Notes under the pieces: model-generated
Databases searched by the model: none
Told to the model about the DNA's origin: nothing
The model's input: the letters and a program-made list of their open reading frames with translations, nothing else
Source of the DNA: Sugiyamaella lignohabitans
Lineage: Eukaryota > Ascomycota > Dipodascomycetes > Dipodascales > Trichomonascaceae
NCBI RefSeq assembly: GCF_001640025.1
Contig: NC_031671.1
Coordinates: 310,001 to 374,000 of the forward strand
DNA length: 64,000 nt
Reading direction: 5' to 3'
Shown: piece by piece, positions 20,504 through 30,843 of the stretch
How positions within the stretch are numbered: position 1 is the stretch's first letter
Layout: each line of letters begins with the position of its first letter
Program-made: the position numbers and the translations under genes

Positions 20504-21115
20504 ATGTCAGAGCCTTTAGCATCAGTTCAAGGCGAAGGAGCCAATCTTGTTTTGTCTGACCCCAAGCATCAGAGCAGATTTGAACTTGGCGTTTGTATGG
20601 CTGTTTACCAATGGGACAACCTTCAAACAGCCGTTGACAATCAATGGGGAGGTGCTGATAGTGAGGACAAGAGGGACTGGATGGTTGGAAGCGTGGTAGA
20701 ACTGTTTGAGACATCCAACTATGTTGATTCAGATGATATTGAAGATAGACTACTTGGAATTATGGAGGATGAGTTTGGTGTCAGCATCGAAGACAATACT
20801 GCTACCCCAGTTGCGGTATCCATTATCCAATTATATAAAGAATGTGCTGAGGGTAACTTTAGTCATGTTGACGAGTTATACGCAAAGTACCAAGAGAAAG
20901 AATCGAAGCGAAAGGCTGGTCTGTTACCTGTAAATAAGGTTCAAACCGAAGGAAGTGATGAAGAAGACGAAGATGAAGAGGAGGGTGATGATGACGAGGA
21001 GATGAACGATGCACCTGCTTCGTCTTCGAGTTCAGATCCATCTGAACCCCAAGGACCAATAGTTGACGAAGATGGTTTTGAATTAGTTCAAAAGAAAGGA
21101 AACAGACGAAGATAG
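20504..21115 (+). CDS. TSR2: TSR2, pre-rRNA-processing chaperone
   Basis: 203 aa, one exon. The N-terminal helical domain has the Tsr2 pattern: FELGVCMAVYQWDNLQTAVD followed by NQWGG, KRDWMVGSVVELFE, DDIEDRLLGIMEDEF and SVAVSIIQLYKEC-like spacing. Then comes a Glu/Asp-rich tail with the terminal DEDGFELVQKKGNRRR. Tsr2 escorts the ribosomal protein eS26 (Rps26) into the nucleus and onto pre-40S particles; the acidic tail is the releasing part. The gene overlaps nothing and converges with HID1, 167 bp away. Confidence 0.92.
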   Translation: MSEPLASVQGEGANLVLSDPKHQSRFELGVCMAVYQWDNLQTAVDNQWGGADSEDKRDWMVGSVVELFETSNYVDSDDIEDRLLGIMEDEFGVSIEDNTATPVAVSIIQLYKECAEGNFSHVDELYAKYQEKESKRKAGLLPVNKVQTEGSDEEDEDEEEGDDDEEMNDAPASSSSSDPSEPQGPIVDEDGFELVQKKGNRRR

Positions 21116-21282
21116 TCGAGTCGTAAGCCTGATAGGGTTGAAGTTGTCAGATCAGTGCGATGCAGGATTAATTAAAAAAAGACTAAATAGTCCAGTTCGG
21201 ACTATTATATATAATGTAGATTAGAGATGTAGATATGAATAATTTTCCAATGCAATAAAATGGAACCTCCCTTTCAGAGGTT

Positions 21283-23655
21283 CTAATGAGTGAGTTTACC
21301 AAATTGTTGTAGCACTGACTCAGCTACAGCATCCACAGCACCTTTTGGTCTAAGAAGAGAAGGACCCTGTCTGGCAGCCTCTTGTAAACGGAACAACTTG
21401 ATATTCGTGCCATTCCAAACTCCAACACTGCCAATCCTAGGGGAAACGAGGCTGGTAGCCACTTCGTTTATAGTGGATAGTATTAGTTGACTTTCGTTTC
21501 GGAAAATATCACCCCATATAATTGACTCATACCACCCCAGCGATATCGAATTCCAATTGAATCGAATCGGTTCAAAGTCTGCTGGTTCATGCTGATCAAG
21601 GTCCACACCTCGAACTGAAGGTATATTTCCTATGCTGTCTATTATAATGTGCGGTTGAACCTTTGTTTCCTGAGTATTGGTTGTGGAAATGTACTCGGTA
21701 TATGGGATCTGCCTTCGCAAATCTTCAACTATCATTATGATTGGCTCAACCAAAGTCCATAAGTCGCTAACACGAGAGGAACTATCTTTCGCTGAGACCA
21801 TCGGAGTGGAAGAAGCTGCTTTTACAGGTTGCTTACCTTTAGACTTTGACGAACTTGCTTCTGAGGGTCCGTCTATTCCTCCATCTTCATCTTCTATCAC
21901 AAATGGCCCATCAGAATCCCCGTCTTTCGTACTATTATGCAAAAAGCGGAACTTTGACTCGTTCTTTAATATAACAAACAAGAGGTTCTTGTTAGAGCGA
22001 AAGTTGAAATGAATCAAATTTGAGAATACTTTGAGAATATTCAGAAGGAGAAACTCCTTTATCGATGCAGTAATGATGTAATTTGAAGAAATCAAATTCG
22101 AAAACAATTGAACAAGATTTGATGCAGTAGAATATGAAATGTTAATCGTAAATGGAGAGATATTATAGATAATCTCCATAAAGGTTGGTGCCAGGAAGTC
22201 AAACATGGGGTCGTTGTTAGACCCACTTGAAAGCAATGGATGAAGTAGTTGATTTATCAGATAATCACCATACGTTCCACTGAATATCGACATTTTCGAT
22301 TTAGATGATATATACTTTCTTCGCAAGTTACCGTTTATATCATCGCTACCACTGCTGACTTCAACTTTATACCGTAGTAGTTTAACAAATGCTGAGTCGG
22401 AAGATAGATAGAGTAGGATATAAGCGGAGAGCCTTACAACTTCTCTCTGAGAAGCGTCTTGATACTTTTCTTGGACATAAGCAAGCAAAAAAATCATAAA
22501 GTCAGTAGCGGAACCCGAATAAAGGTAGTCGCGGAACTTTCTGTTACACTGTGTGAGCTCCCAGAAAAGTGCCAAAAGTTCTGTAACCCATTGGACTTCG
22601 GTCTGGCTACCAGGCAATAATGAAGAAGTTAGTAGGATTGGCTGTGAAATCAACTTCAGCAAGTTGTCAATGATAAATTGAAAATCTTCAGGGTGGCGGA
22701 TTTTTGATAAGAAATATCTGTACATATTGATATCCTGCTTTCGGCCAGACCCAGATTTAGGTATTAACCTCGAAGAGGATCCAATAGAAAAATCTGGAAC
22801 CTCAGGAATGGGATATACCAGAAGAACAACCAAAAGCTGAACAGAATATATAACTAATTGTCGATTCCTGTCTGAAATTAGCATATGATCATATGGAACT
22901 TTTCCAGCTGGACTGTATCTTAGTGATGTATTGAGTAGAGAGCACAAAACAGTCATCACCACTCTCTTATCAGGATTTGTCACAACATATGTGAGATACT
23001 TCGACCCCTTGACAGCAACATCAACTTGATTCTGATACAAGCAGTCTGATACGAGAGTCAATAGGAAGCGCAATATCTCTACTCTGTTTGACAGCATCTC
23101 ATGAGTTGGCTGTTGTACGGTATTTGAACCTACCCCTGGCTCCCAAATTGAGGAGTTAGCCTGTCCAATTGGGATAGTAAATCCTTCTATAAATAGCAGA
23201 TCCAATGTGATATTAATAAGGTCAGGTGCAATTCCTTGTAGATGAGAAGTGTCACTAGTCTTATCACTGGTCGTTTGCCAAAACACCTTCTCTTCCCACT
23301 CTCGAATCTCATCAGTGTCCTTTTCGTAAACAAATGGGAGTATTTTAGTTAATATTCTGACACAGTTCAATAACTCCTTTGCTGGTGCAATGTCATTATG
23401 AGGAAACGATCTCGAATTTCTCAATTCCTTTAATCTGAAGTAAACAACCTTGATAAGAGTCTCAAGGTTTGCCAAGTTGCCATCCCGAGTCTTTCTTATA
23501 TCTGCCGAACTTAGCAGGGTGAAAACGTCAAAAACCGAATTCGGCTCTGTCCAATATTTGACCCAGTAATACCTATCATCTGCTGATATATTATCAAGCT
23601 CAAACAGTCGAGAAATATGGGTTCGAAAACGAAGTTTCGAATCCGTATTACCCAT
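21283..23655 (-). CDS. HID1: HID1 domain protein (Ftp105/Ecm30-like)
   Basis: 790 aa, one exon. The N-terminus MGNTDSKLRFRTHISRLFEL is the Hid1 family start and also an N-myristoylation signal (Met-Gly-Asn). DDRYYWVKYW, SADIRKTRDGNLANLETL and RLKELRNSRSF follow. The body is helical-repeat-like, with RNFRSNKNLLFVILKN and, near the C-terminus, FNWNSISLGWYESIIWGDIF. Hid1 proteins are peripheral Golgi proteins; S. pombe Ftp105 anchors the deubiquitinase Ubp5 at the Golgi. A Ser-rich linker (EASSSKSKGKQPVKAASS) lies at about residue 600. Confidence 0.9.
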   Translation of the reverse strand: MGNTDSKLRFRTHISRLFELDNISADDRYYWVKYWTEPNSVFDVFTLLSSADIRKTRDGNLANLETLIKVVYFRLKELRNSRSFPHNDIAPAKELLNCVRILTKILPFVYEKDTDEIREWEEKVFWQTTSDKTSDTSHLQGIAPDLINITLDLLFIEGFTIPIGQANSSIWEPGVGSNTVQQPTHEMLSNRVEILRFLLTLVSDCLYQNQVDVAVKGSKYLTYVVTNPDKRVVMTVLCSLLNTSLRYSPAGKVPYDHMLISDRNRQLVIYSVQLLVVLLVYPIPEVPDFSIGSSSRLIPKSGSGRKQDINMYRYFLSKIRHPEDFQFIIDNLLKLISQPILLTSSLLPGSQTEVQWVTELLALFWELTQCNRKFRDYLYSGSATDFMIFLLAYVQEKYQDASQREVVRLSAYILLYLSSDSAFVKLLRYKVEVSSGSDDINGNLRRKYISSKSKMSIFSGTYGDYLINQLLHPLLSSGSNNDPMFDFLAPTFMEIIYNISPFTINISYSTASNLVQLFSNLISSNYIITASIKEFLLLNILKVFSNLIHFNFRSNKNLLFVILKNESKFRFLHNSTKDGDSDGPFVIEDEDGGIDGPSEASSSKSKGKQPVKAASSTPMVSAKDSSSRVSDLWTLVEPIIMIVEDLRRQIPYTEYISTTNTQETKVQPHIIIDSIGNIPSVRGVDLDQHEPADFEPIRFNWNSISLGWYESIIWGDIFRNESQLILSTINEVATSLVSPRIGSVGVWNGTNIKLFRLQEAARQGPSLLRPKGAVDAVAESVLQQFGKLTH

Positions 23656-24249
23656 TTTAAGATGTCTCTTTAGTTTATCTGCTGTTTAGATCTTGCCCAT
23701 GGTTATTGCCCACCGTTTACCGCGCGGCCATATATTTACGGCGATCATTTCCAAAACTGGATGATTAGGTTCCTATTGATATAATCTTTAGCTTCGAACA
23801 TTTCTACTATTTGGAAAAATCCAGCTCTTTTTTCGGTCTAAACAGGCATATTTTTTATTAGTTATACTTAATAGCATTAACAATGACTTGTCCTCAGATA
23901 TCAAACTCTAAAATGACTGCTGTTAGCGATATATCAGTACAATGCAACAGACCCTGATAATTCAACTTCTTCGAAAGAACAGCTTTTGCTCAAACCTGAC
24001 AGTGGTTTGAGTTTCATAGTGAGATATATAGTGGCGAGAGCTTTATAGTGAGATTTATAGAGAGATTTTTTGGGGCTATGGCTGTCAGGGGGTTGACATT
24101 TGATCTTATCTTTTAATTCTATCGCGGTAACTGCATTGAAGATCACATCGGGAAATGCAAAAACGTGTCCAACTCCGCCTTGAACGCGACAGCAGGTTTC
24201 TCATCTAAAAAAAAAAAGATATTAACGAAATTAGAACAAAAAGAAATGA
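23656..24249. other. HID1 upstream region
   Basis: Promoter of HID1 and 3' side of the tRNA-Ser gene. Imperfect repeats of ATAGTGAGAT occur at 24017-24060. A T5 run on the minus strand at about 24238-24242 is the likely tRNA terminator. No gene recognised. Confidence 0.45.
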
Positions 24250-24331
24250 CGACACCAGCAGGACTCGAACCTGCGCGGGAAAATCCCAAAAGATTTCTAA
24301 TCTTTCGCCTTAACCGCTCGGCCATAGTGCC
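24250..24331 (-). tRNA. tRNA-Ser (anticodon AGA), no intron
   Basis: Reverse strand, 82 nt. Acceptor stem GGCACTA/TGGTGTC with G73, D arm GGCCGAGCGGTTAAGGC, anticodon arm AAAGA-TTAGAAA-TCTTT (anticodon AGA, read as IGA), a long variable arm (TTGGGATTTTCCCGC) and T arm CAGGTTCGAGTCCTG. It is nearly identical to S. cerevisiae tRNA-Ser(AGA) across the middle. Confidence 0.96.
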
Positions 24332-24370
24332 AGGATTGATAAAAATTCGGCTTTCGGTTTTAATTTAAAT

Positions 24371-24388
24371 CACGCACTTCGTGCGATC
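24371..24388. repeat. Short perfect hairpin after tRNA-Ser
   Basis: ATCACGCACTTCGTGCGAT folds as a CGCAC/GTGCG stem with a 3-nt TTC loop. It lies just 5' of the tRNA gene. The 3-nt-loop architecture recalls the hairpins inside the large palindromic element, but the sequence differs. Confidence 0.4.
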
Positions 24389-24408
24389 TTGAAAACATTC
24401 AGATGGAG

Positions 24409-24500
24409 TTACCATAACAAATTTATGGTATTATTTTGATCTGAGATGCTCTTCAAGTACCATAAAGTTTATGGCATCGATCTAGTCGAATTCATGGTAA
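24409..24500. promoter_or_regulatory. Five TTACCATAAA-like motifs upstream of the chitin deacetylase
   Basis: Copies at 24409-24418 (TTACCATAAC), 24422-24430 (TTTATGGTA), 24458-24466 (TACCATAAA), 24468-24476 (TTTATGGCA) and 24491-24500 (TTCATGGTAA), in both orientations. The third and fourth form a near palindrome. They end just before a TATA box at 24509. Looks like a binding-site cluster; the factor is unknown. Confidence 0.45.
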
Positions 24501-24508
24501 TTGCAACT

Positions 24509-24514
24509 TATATA
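24509..24514 (+). promoter_or_regulatory. TATA box of the chitin deacetylase gene
   Basis: TATATA about 60 bp before the ATG at 24574. Confidence 0.45.
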
Positions 24515-24573
24515 TACAGGCTGAGGTCATGTAGCGATATTGTCCAACAACTACGGCATATTAACTCTTTTCA

Positions 24574-25491
24574 ATGACTAGATTGGCATTCTTCGTCTTG
24601 ATCGCAATTACTGCATCGGCGGCAGACATAACTACAGCAAGAGCAGCAGCAGCAGTAGTAGCAGTAAATTCTCCTCTTCAGGCACCTCTAGCGCCATCAC
24701 CTTCTGATCCGTTTCCTCTCTGGCTCCAGGAATTGACGGGTCAAACAAGATGGCCTGGTGAGACACCACCATATATACCAATGCCAAATATAGATCTTTC
24801 GCAAGTCCCAAATGAGATTCCTAGGCGAGACTTGGGTGTTTGTCAGGGAATAGAACGGTCTCATTGTTCATTTGATTGCTATAGATGCGTCGCAGTTGAC
24901 GATATCAGTACTTGTCCCACCCTGTCACAAACATTTGATGATGGACCTAGCATGCATACTCCAAAGCTACTCATGGAACTTGAATACAAAACCACATTTT
25001 TCACTCAAGGCATTAATGTGGTCAGATATCCTGATATATTTAGGCAACAGCATATGGCAGGGCATTTACTAGCGACCCATACTTGGAGTCATGCACATTT
25101 GCCAGGGCTATCGAACGAAGATATAGTAGCGCAATTACAGTGGTCGATTTGGGCTATGAATGCCACAGCCGGCATAGTTCCAAAGTATTTTCGTCCTCCT
25201 TATGGTGCAATTGATGATCGTGTACGGAGCATATCCCGTCAATTTGGACTAGTAGCTGTGTTCTGGGATCGAGATAGTTATGACTGGAGGCTGAATGATG
25301 ACTCAAAATTGGTTGAAGAAGTTGTTAAAGATATTGTATCATGGAAACAAGAGAGCCAGGGTGGCCTCATATTAGAACATGATTCAACTGTTAAAACCGT
25401 CAATGCAGGCATAAATGTGTCAAGAATGCTAGGACCCTCACAGTTGACTGTCGCTGAATGTATTAACAGTAATTGGTATCAAAATCAATAG
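24574..25491 (+). CDS. Chitin deacetylase (NodB polysaccharide deacetylase)
   Basis: 305 aa secreted enzyme that removes acetyl groups from chitin to make chitosan, in yeasts mainly for the spore wall. A signal peptide covers about residues 1-24 (RLAFFVLIAITASAADITTA). The NodB motifs are intact: TFDDGP with the catalytic and metal Asp pair, HTWSH (H-x3-H metal ligands), RPPYGA, and WDRDSYDW, then LILEHD near the end. A Cys-rich stretch (CQGIERSHCSFDCYRC) precedes the catalytic domain, as in yeast Cda1/Cda2. The length matches that pair. Sporulation expression is family knowledge; here a clustered motif upstream suggests strong regulation. Confidence 0.93.
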   Translation: MTRLAFFVLIAITASAADITTARAAAAVVAVNSPLQAPLAPSPSDPFPLWLQELTGQTRWPGETPPYIPMPNIDLSQVPNEIPRRDLGVCQGIERSHCSFDCYRCVAVDDISTCPTLSQTFDDGPSMHTPKLLMELEYKTTFFTQGINVVRYPDIFRQQHMAGHLLATHTWSHAHLPGLSNEDIVAQLQWSIWAMNATAGIVPKYFRPPYGAIDDRVRSISRQFGLVAVFWDRDSYDWRLNDDSKLVEEVVKDIVSWKQESQGGLILEHDSTVKTVNAGINVSRMLGPSQLTVAECINSNWYQNQ

Positions 25492-27685
25492 GAATTATTG
25501 GAGCCAGCCATTTTGTCTGAAGAGAAGAAAAGAATTATAAAATTTGGTAGGGTCAGCAATTTTGCTTGGACTCTTCCACTGCCGATATACCATGTACTAC
25601 TTGTAGTAATAACTGTTGCCATAGTTGTGTTATGAAGATTAATAGACCGTAGTTGTATATATGACATGACAGTAAATTGACAGGAGTCAGGCAGGTTGTC
25701 TTTAAACTCAAAAAGACAGGGATGCCGATTTATCTGTGAGAGCTTGCCATAAGGGAAACACAAGTTGAACACTTTTGCTGCTGGTTACCAGCAGGTAATA
25801 ATATGTGGAAATATCATTGAATAAAGCTAATTGCGAGCAGGGGAACCATTATTCTAGTGCATGCAATTGAGTGCATTGCAATGGCTACGACATGCAGGGC
25901 CTGAAAAGCAATGCCGGGTAACATTAAAAGTTTGAAAAGTGGGAAGATTTCTCCATCTGGATACTGAAAATAAAAGCCAGTTTGCGGGTACAGCATTAGC
26001 ATAAACCTGGAGATGTTATTCTAAAAAGAAAAAAACGAATGAAAATCACAAAGAACAGCGCAGCTACGATTTTTCGCCGAATGGTAGCTTTGTCAACACC
26101 GGGTAACACATGACCTCCTCAGTTCAGTTAACTTCAGCATTTTCAGCAGACCGCATGGGCTAGTCGCTGAGTTATTTAGGAAATAAAATAAAATAAAATA
26201 AAAATTGAGAAGGGATTGTATCAGGGGAATTAAAGTTCTTAGGAGTCTGTGCTGTTCCCAAACCAACGAGCAAGGCAATTGTACCAGCACGCTAGTCGAT
26301 TAACTCGATCGTCGAAATCAAAACTATCTGGTAGTAATTATGTTCTACAAAATAACATATATTTATAAGCCCTAACACCAAGTACATACTTCAAATTAGA
26401 TTGAGTCAATCTTGAAATAAATGCCAAATCCTCAACCTTGAATTCAGCGGGTCGATTGAGCTTATAATTATAACAATGGTCACAATGCCTGTAGAAACAT
26501 GATATAACATGATATATATAAGATAATGGTTAGGTTTTACTGAACGAATCTCGACCCAATTGCAAGCAAAATAAGAACAGGGTCTCTAGACCAAGACCAG
26601 AAGCTCAGGGCCATATTCTGTTGGGGTACCTGCAGTTGGTTTTCACATGAAAATAGCTGGGTGAAGCACGATGCCTGTTCCAACGGGGATGCATTTTAAG
26701 ACACCTGCACGATAGAAAATGATGCATATGCATGGTCGAATCGGTGATTCTGAGTGGCTAAGAATCGTGGGGTCCAGTCCCATACAGATTGGTTGTATGA
26801 GGACTAACAAGTGAATTCTTGCGATAAGAGCTTGCGATTTATTTTAGTATAGCTTTATAAGAGTTGAATAATTAATTGAATTAATTGTAGTCTTGAAACT
26901 ACCATACGGAGTCCGAAAGAGTTCTCTAGGCCGAATTAATGCCCCTATAATCTAAGCTACAAACTATCATATCACTATTATCACTTATTAACATGAGTTT
27001 CATTGCTATCGTTTGAAAGATGCCGTACCTGTACAGATCAGACCCACCTATCATAACAGCCAGCCAAGTCATCCAGTCGTGCCTGATTGAATCCAATCGG
27101 CAGCTTAGGTAACGCACATGAGTTAATATCGCGTTCAATTATCGTGACTACAGCCATCACGCCCTGATATCTATAGGACACACTCGCACTGGCCACAAAA
27201 TGCACTAAAGTGCGCATAATATGGGACTTGGGGCACGTACCCCAAGCACATGTGTCAGTCAACCCAAATTAGCCAATTGCTGATATAGTCCTTGTCAGAT
27301 CTGCACCCAGTCGCCCGACCTAATCACAATCAGTACATACCAGAACGTGAACATGTGCACAAATTAGTGGTTCCTCTTGGAACTGGAGAAATAGTAGGGC
27401 CTGAGGTATCAATCCAGGGGTCAATGATTAAATTTTCATGTGAAAGTTCATCCGACTGATGTGTGCCATCTCCTGTGTCGTATTTTTCTAGATCCGGATA
27501 TATTTGCATTTGTTTATATAAGGCCTAGTATACCCATAGTGAAATATCAGTTCATTATCATTTGTCCTTCGTCGTTAGTCTACAGTCATTATCTTTTCAC
27601 TTCTTTCAACAGTCGTTTCTTATATCTTATCAAAAAAGACTCTTCAACAGTTGTCTAACTGGTATCTTTTGAAACTTAAACCATC
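25492..27685. other. 2.2-kb gene-free region
   Basis: No supported gene on either strand. It contains an (AAATA)n microsatellite at 26181-26205, two Reb1-type sites CCGGGTAA (25914-25921 and 26099-26107), and, before BTA1, a pyrimidine-rich leader with TTATATAAGG at about 27511. Several 60-95-codon frames have no protein character. Confidence 0.55.
26181..26205. repeat. (AAATA)n microsatellite
   Basis: About five tandem AAATA units on the plus strand in a gene-free region. Confidence 0.85.
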
Positions 27686-29938
27686 ATGTCGTCTATGTTG
27701 ACTTTGATATTGCCAGCAGCAGCGGTCTTAGCACTGGCATTAATTATTACCAACCCATCCGCCAAGGCAGTTGCCCAGTTTGCCTGGAACTGCTTTTTAA
27801 AACCCATTGGTCATGTGGGTTCAGATCAAAAATCCGCTCTAGAGAGCTTTTACAAGGGTCAGGCTAAAATTTATGATACTACCCGTAAGAAGCTTTTAAA
27901 AGGTCGTCACACAATGCTTTCATTGAGTGTGTCCCACTTGAAGAAAAGCAAAGATATTGTTTGGATCGACTTTGGTGGTGGTACTGGTTGGAATATCGAA
28001 AAGATGAACGAAGTAGTTCCAATCACTTCCTTCAAGGAAATTCACTTGGTCGATTTATCTCCTTCACTTTGTGAGGTTGCTCAAAACAGATTCGCTGCTA
28101 GAGGTTGGTCTAATGTTCATGTTCATTGCATCGATGCTACTACTTTCCAACTTCCCAATAAGGAAACGCGTGCTGATCTCATCACCTTATCATACTCCTT
28201 ATCGATGATCCCTAGCTACTACTCCATGATCGACAGGATCTGCCAATTGGTTCATAGCGACAGTATTTTTGCAGTTGTTGATTTCTATGTTCAATCCAAC
28301 GCTACTCTCAATGGAAAAGCCACATCTGTTGGCGGTGTTCTTTTGAGACATGTCAACTGGCTTTCCAGAACTTTCTGGCGTTTGTGGTTTGAGTTTGACA
28401 GAGTTTACCTCGATTCTTCTCGTCGTGATTACCTCGAATACCGTTTTGGTACTATCAAGAGTCTTAACATGAGAAATAAGTCTCTTGGTGGAATCCCCTA
28501 CTATATTTGGATTGGATGCGATAAAGATAGATCCCAAGATTTCATGTACCGACTTAACGCTTTGGCTACCGAATCTCCCTATCTTGCTCCTTCTAATGCC
28601 AGCTCAGATGCTCTTGCCAATCAAGAACAAATTCAAATTCGGTCCAAGGGTTATGAGGCCACCGTCATTAATATGGAGCACAATTTGCCATATCCTTCAT
28701 TCTACTACCAATCTGAGGTTTGGCGTATTTACTACGACGCTGAGAACCCTCATTACCATCAATTCAACAACCAATACATTTACGCATTCACCTGGGAGGA
28801 CCCTCGTGAAGACATTAATTTGTTGAATCTCGGTCCTTCTGATGTTGTTCTCGCTATTACCTCTGCCGGTGACAACATTCTTACCTACGCTGCTATGGAG
28901 AATCCTCCCAAGCGTATCCACGGTGTCGATCTCAATCCTCACCAAAACCATCTTATGGAGCTCAAGTTAGCTTCTTTAAGATGTCTACCATTTGAAGACG
29001 TCTGGAAAATCTTCGGTGATGGTAAGCACGAAGATTTCATGAAGATTCTAGTTACCAAGTTATCACCCCATCTCTCTTCACATGCTTTACAATTCTGGAT
29101 CAAGAATGGCAAGAAATATTTGGACCCTAAAACAAAGGGACTTTACGACAGTGGATCCACTCGTTGGGCTATCCGCATTGCCAGATGGCTTTTCTTCGCC
29201 TTGGGTCTTGAGAGTGATGTCAAGCGTCTTCTTAAAACTCAAACTATCAAGGAACAGCTCAAGGTTTGGAACGAATCTATTAGACCTGCTCTTTTCAACC
29301 CTATCTTCTGTAAATTGATCCTCGGAAACCCCGTTTTTCTTTGGAAAGCTCTTGGTGTCCCCGTTAACCAAGCAAATATGATCGAAGGTGGTATTTTGCA
29401 ATACATTGTCGATACTATTGATCCTCTTATTTCAAGAAGTTTGATCTCCGATGACAATTATTTCTACCATTTGTGTTTGACTGGCTCATACTCTCCAAAG
29501 AACTGCCCAGACTACATCACCAAAAAGGGCTACTTTAATCTCGCCAAACGGAAGGGAGCCTTGGACACTATTCGTCTTCACACTGATACCATTAATGATG
29601 TCAGTGATAGATTGGCCCCTGGAACTTTGACAGTTGCCATAATTATGGACCATATGGACTGGTTTGAACCTACTGGAACGCTGGCCGTCGAGGAGATTCA
29701 AGCCCTTAATAAATCATTGGCCAAGGGAGGAAGAGTCATGCTTAGAAGTTCTTCTAAGACCCCATGGTACATTAAGACTTTTGAATCACAAGGTTTCTCT
29801 TGTAAATCAGCTGCCACCAGATTTTCTGGAACGAGTATTGATCGTGTTAACATGTACGCTTCTACATGGATCTGTACTAAGTTGTACAACACTGCTGAGA
29901 AGGAAAGATCTGGTTCTATTAAACCCTTAGAGTTGTAG
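27686..29938 (+). CDS. BTA1: Betaine lipid synthase BTA1
   Basis: 750 aa bifunctional enzyme that makes diacylglyceryl-trimethylhomoserine (DGTS), a phosphorus-free membrane lipid, from diacylglycerol and S-adenosylmethionine. An N-terminal hydrophobic anchor (residues about 4-25) is followed by a BtaB-like methyltransferase with WIDFGGGTGWNIE (about 91-103) and IHLVDLSPSLCEVA. A BtaA-like half follows with ITSAGDNILTYAA (about 390) and IHGVDLNPHQNHLMELKLA. It ends in VAIIMDHMDWF and RVMLRSSSKTPWY. Order and length match fungal Bta1. Codon choice is strongly biased (GCT, TCT, GGT, AAG), suggesting high expression. In other fungi the gene is induced by phosphate limitation. Confidence 0.95.
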   Translation: MSSMLTLILPAAAVLALALIITNPSAKAVAQFAWNCFLKPIGHVGSDQKSALESFYKGQAKIYDTTRKKLLKGRHTMLSLSVSHLKKSKDIVWIDFGGGTGWNIEKMNEVVPITSFKEIHLVDLSPSLCEVAQNRFAARGWSNVHVHCIDATTFQLPNKETRADLITLSYSLSMIPSYYSMIDRICQLVHSDSIFAVVDFYVQSNATLNGKATSVGGVLLRHVNWLSRTFWRLWFEFDRVYLDSSRRDYLEYRFGTIKSLNMRNKSLGGIPYYIWIGCDKDRSQDFMYRLNALATESPYLAPSNASSDALANQEQIQIRSKGYEATVINMEHNLPYPSFYYQSEVWRIYYDAENPHYHQFNNQYIYAFTWEDPREDINLLNLGPSDVVLAITSAGDNILTYAAMENPPKRIHGVDLNPHQNHLMELKLASLRCLPFEDVWKIFGDGKHEDFMKILVTKLSPHLSSHALQFWIKNGKKYLDPKTKGLYDSGSTRWAIRIARWLFFALGLESDVKRLLKTQTIKEQLKVWNESIRPALFNPIFCKLILGNPVFLWKALGVPVNQANMIEGGILQYIVDTIDPLISRSLISDDNYFYHLCLTGSYSPKNCPDYITKKGYFNLAKRKGALDTIRLHTDTINDVSDRLAPGTLTVAIIMDHMDWFEPTGTLAVEEIQALNKSLAKGGRVMLRSSSKTPWYIKTFESQGFSCKSAATRFSGTSIDRVNMYASTWICTKLYNTAEKERSGSIKPLEL

Positions 29939-30060
29939 AATTATGAATACTGCATATTAGAGTCCCATAATCATAGTAAAGTTAAAATGCCATAAAAATG
30001 TAGTAATTTATTCATGTTAACGATCTAAGTGTTGAACAATGGAGACTTCGAAAAATAATA

Positions 30061-30843
30061 ATGGGTTCTTCTTATAACCAAGTTTCTTACCAACATAGTC
30101 TGTCACCATATGACGACTTGGAGATTAACATAGTTGGCAATTATTCCTTGTTAATCCCTCCTAATCACTACGACTCTACCGTTCAAATCGATGGTGTACC
30201 TTTATACTGCAAAATACCAGCAGGAAATGACCAATCTTTGGTTCCAATTGTGACAGAAAAGCAGTTGCGATATATAATCGAGAACGCGCAGCAAAATGGT
30301 ACATATCCTGAATTCTATCTAACCGAGAGGGCCAAACAAAAGTGGTTTGATAGCAAACACGAAGATACAAGAGTATTACGAGAAACGGATATAGGTGATC
30401 TTATTGAAAGCATGATCATATCCATATTCAATTCGGCGTTATTGACTATTAACTTCAGTTTCCGGCTATTATTCGGGTATCTAAAACTGGGATTAGAAAA
30501 GCTACGACAACAACACATATCTATTGAGATCAATGAGTACAGAATAGAGCTTAGTTGTTGCATCGATTATTTGCTTCAAAAATCATCATCAACATTAGCT
30601 AATAACAATCCAACCCATTACAACAATTGTCATACAGCTATGGCCGACCGTATGATAACATATTCTGCCTTCACAGTAACTGACGAACAACCTCATCATG
30701 AGCCACTAATAAAGCCCACAATAAAATCACCTGATCATCATTCAGCAGAACCATATGAAGCTTCCCATTCAAGCTACAGTAACCGGCGGGTAGAACGGCC
30801 AATTGAAATGCCCGAACCCATGATTTCGCGAACCGTTAAATAG
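30061..30843 (+). CDS. Orphan protein, 260 aa
   Basis: One exon, 122 bp after BTA1 on the same strand. No family recognised. The N-terminal half has an ordered look (DLEINIVGNYSLLIPPNHYD, VPLYCKIPAG, VTEKQLRYIIENAQQNG). A hydrophobic segment at about residues 117-140 (MIISIFNSALLTINFSFRLL) could be a membrane helix or hairpin. The rest is basic-helical and then His/Pro/Ser-rich disordered sequence. The long uninterrupted frame and compositional segmentation support a real gene, but with no homologue known to me the function is open. Confidence 0.65.
   Translation: MGSSYNQVSYQHSLSPYDDLEINIVGNYSLLIPPNHYDSTVQIDGVPLYCKIPAGNDQSLVPIVTEKQLRYIIENAQQNGTYPEFYLTERAKQKWFDSKHEDTRVLRETDIGDLIESMIISIFNSALLTINFSFRLLFGYLKLGLEKLRQQHISIEINEYRIELSCCIDYLLQKSSSTLANNNPTHYNNCHTAMADRMITYSAFTVTDEQPHHEPLIKPTIKSPDHHSAEPYEASHSSYSNRRVERPIEMPEPMISRTVK

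Noticed and set aside
26435..26460. TTCAGCGGGT resembling the start of 28S rRNA (reverse strand)
   Set aside because: Only about 10 consecutive bases agree; the neighbouring sequence does not follow rRNA. Likely chance.
26740..26800. tRNA-like arms (GGGGTCCAGTCCC)
   Set aside because: No acceptor stem, and the would-be anticodon stem encloses 9-11 bases; no cloverleaf forms.
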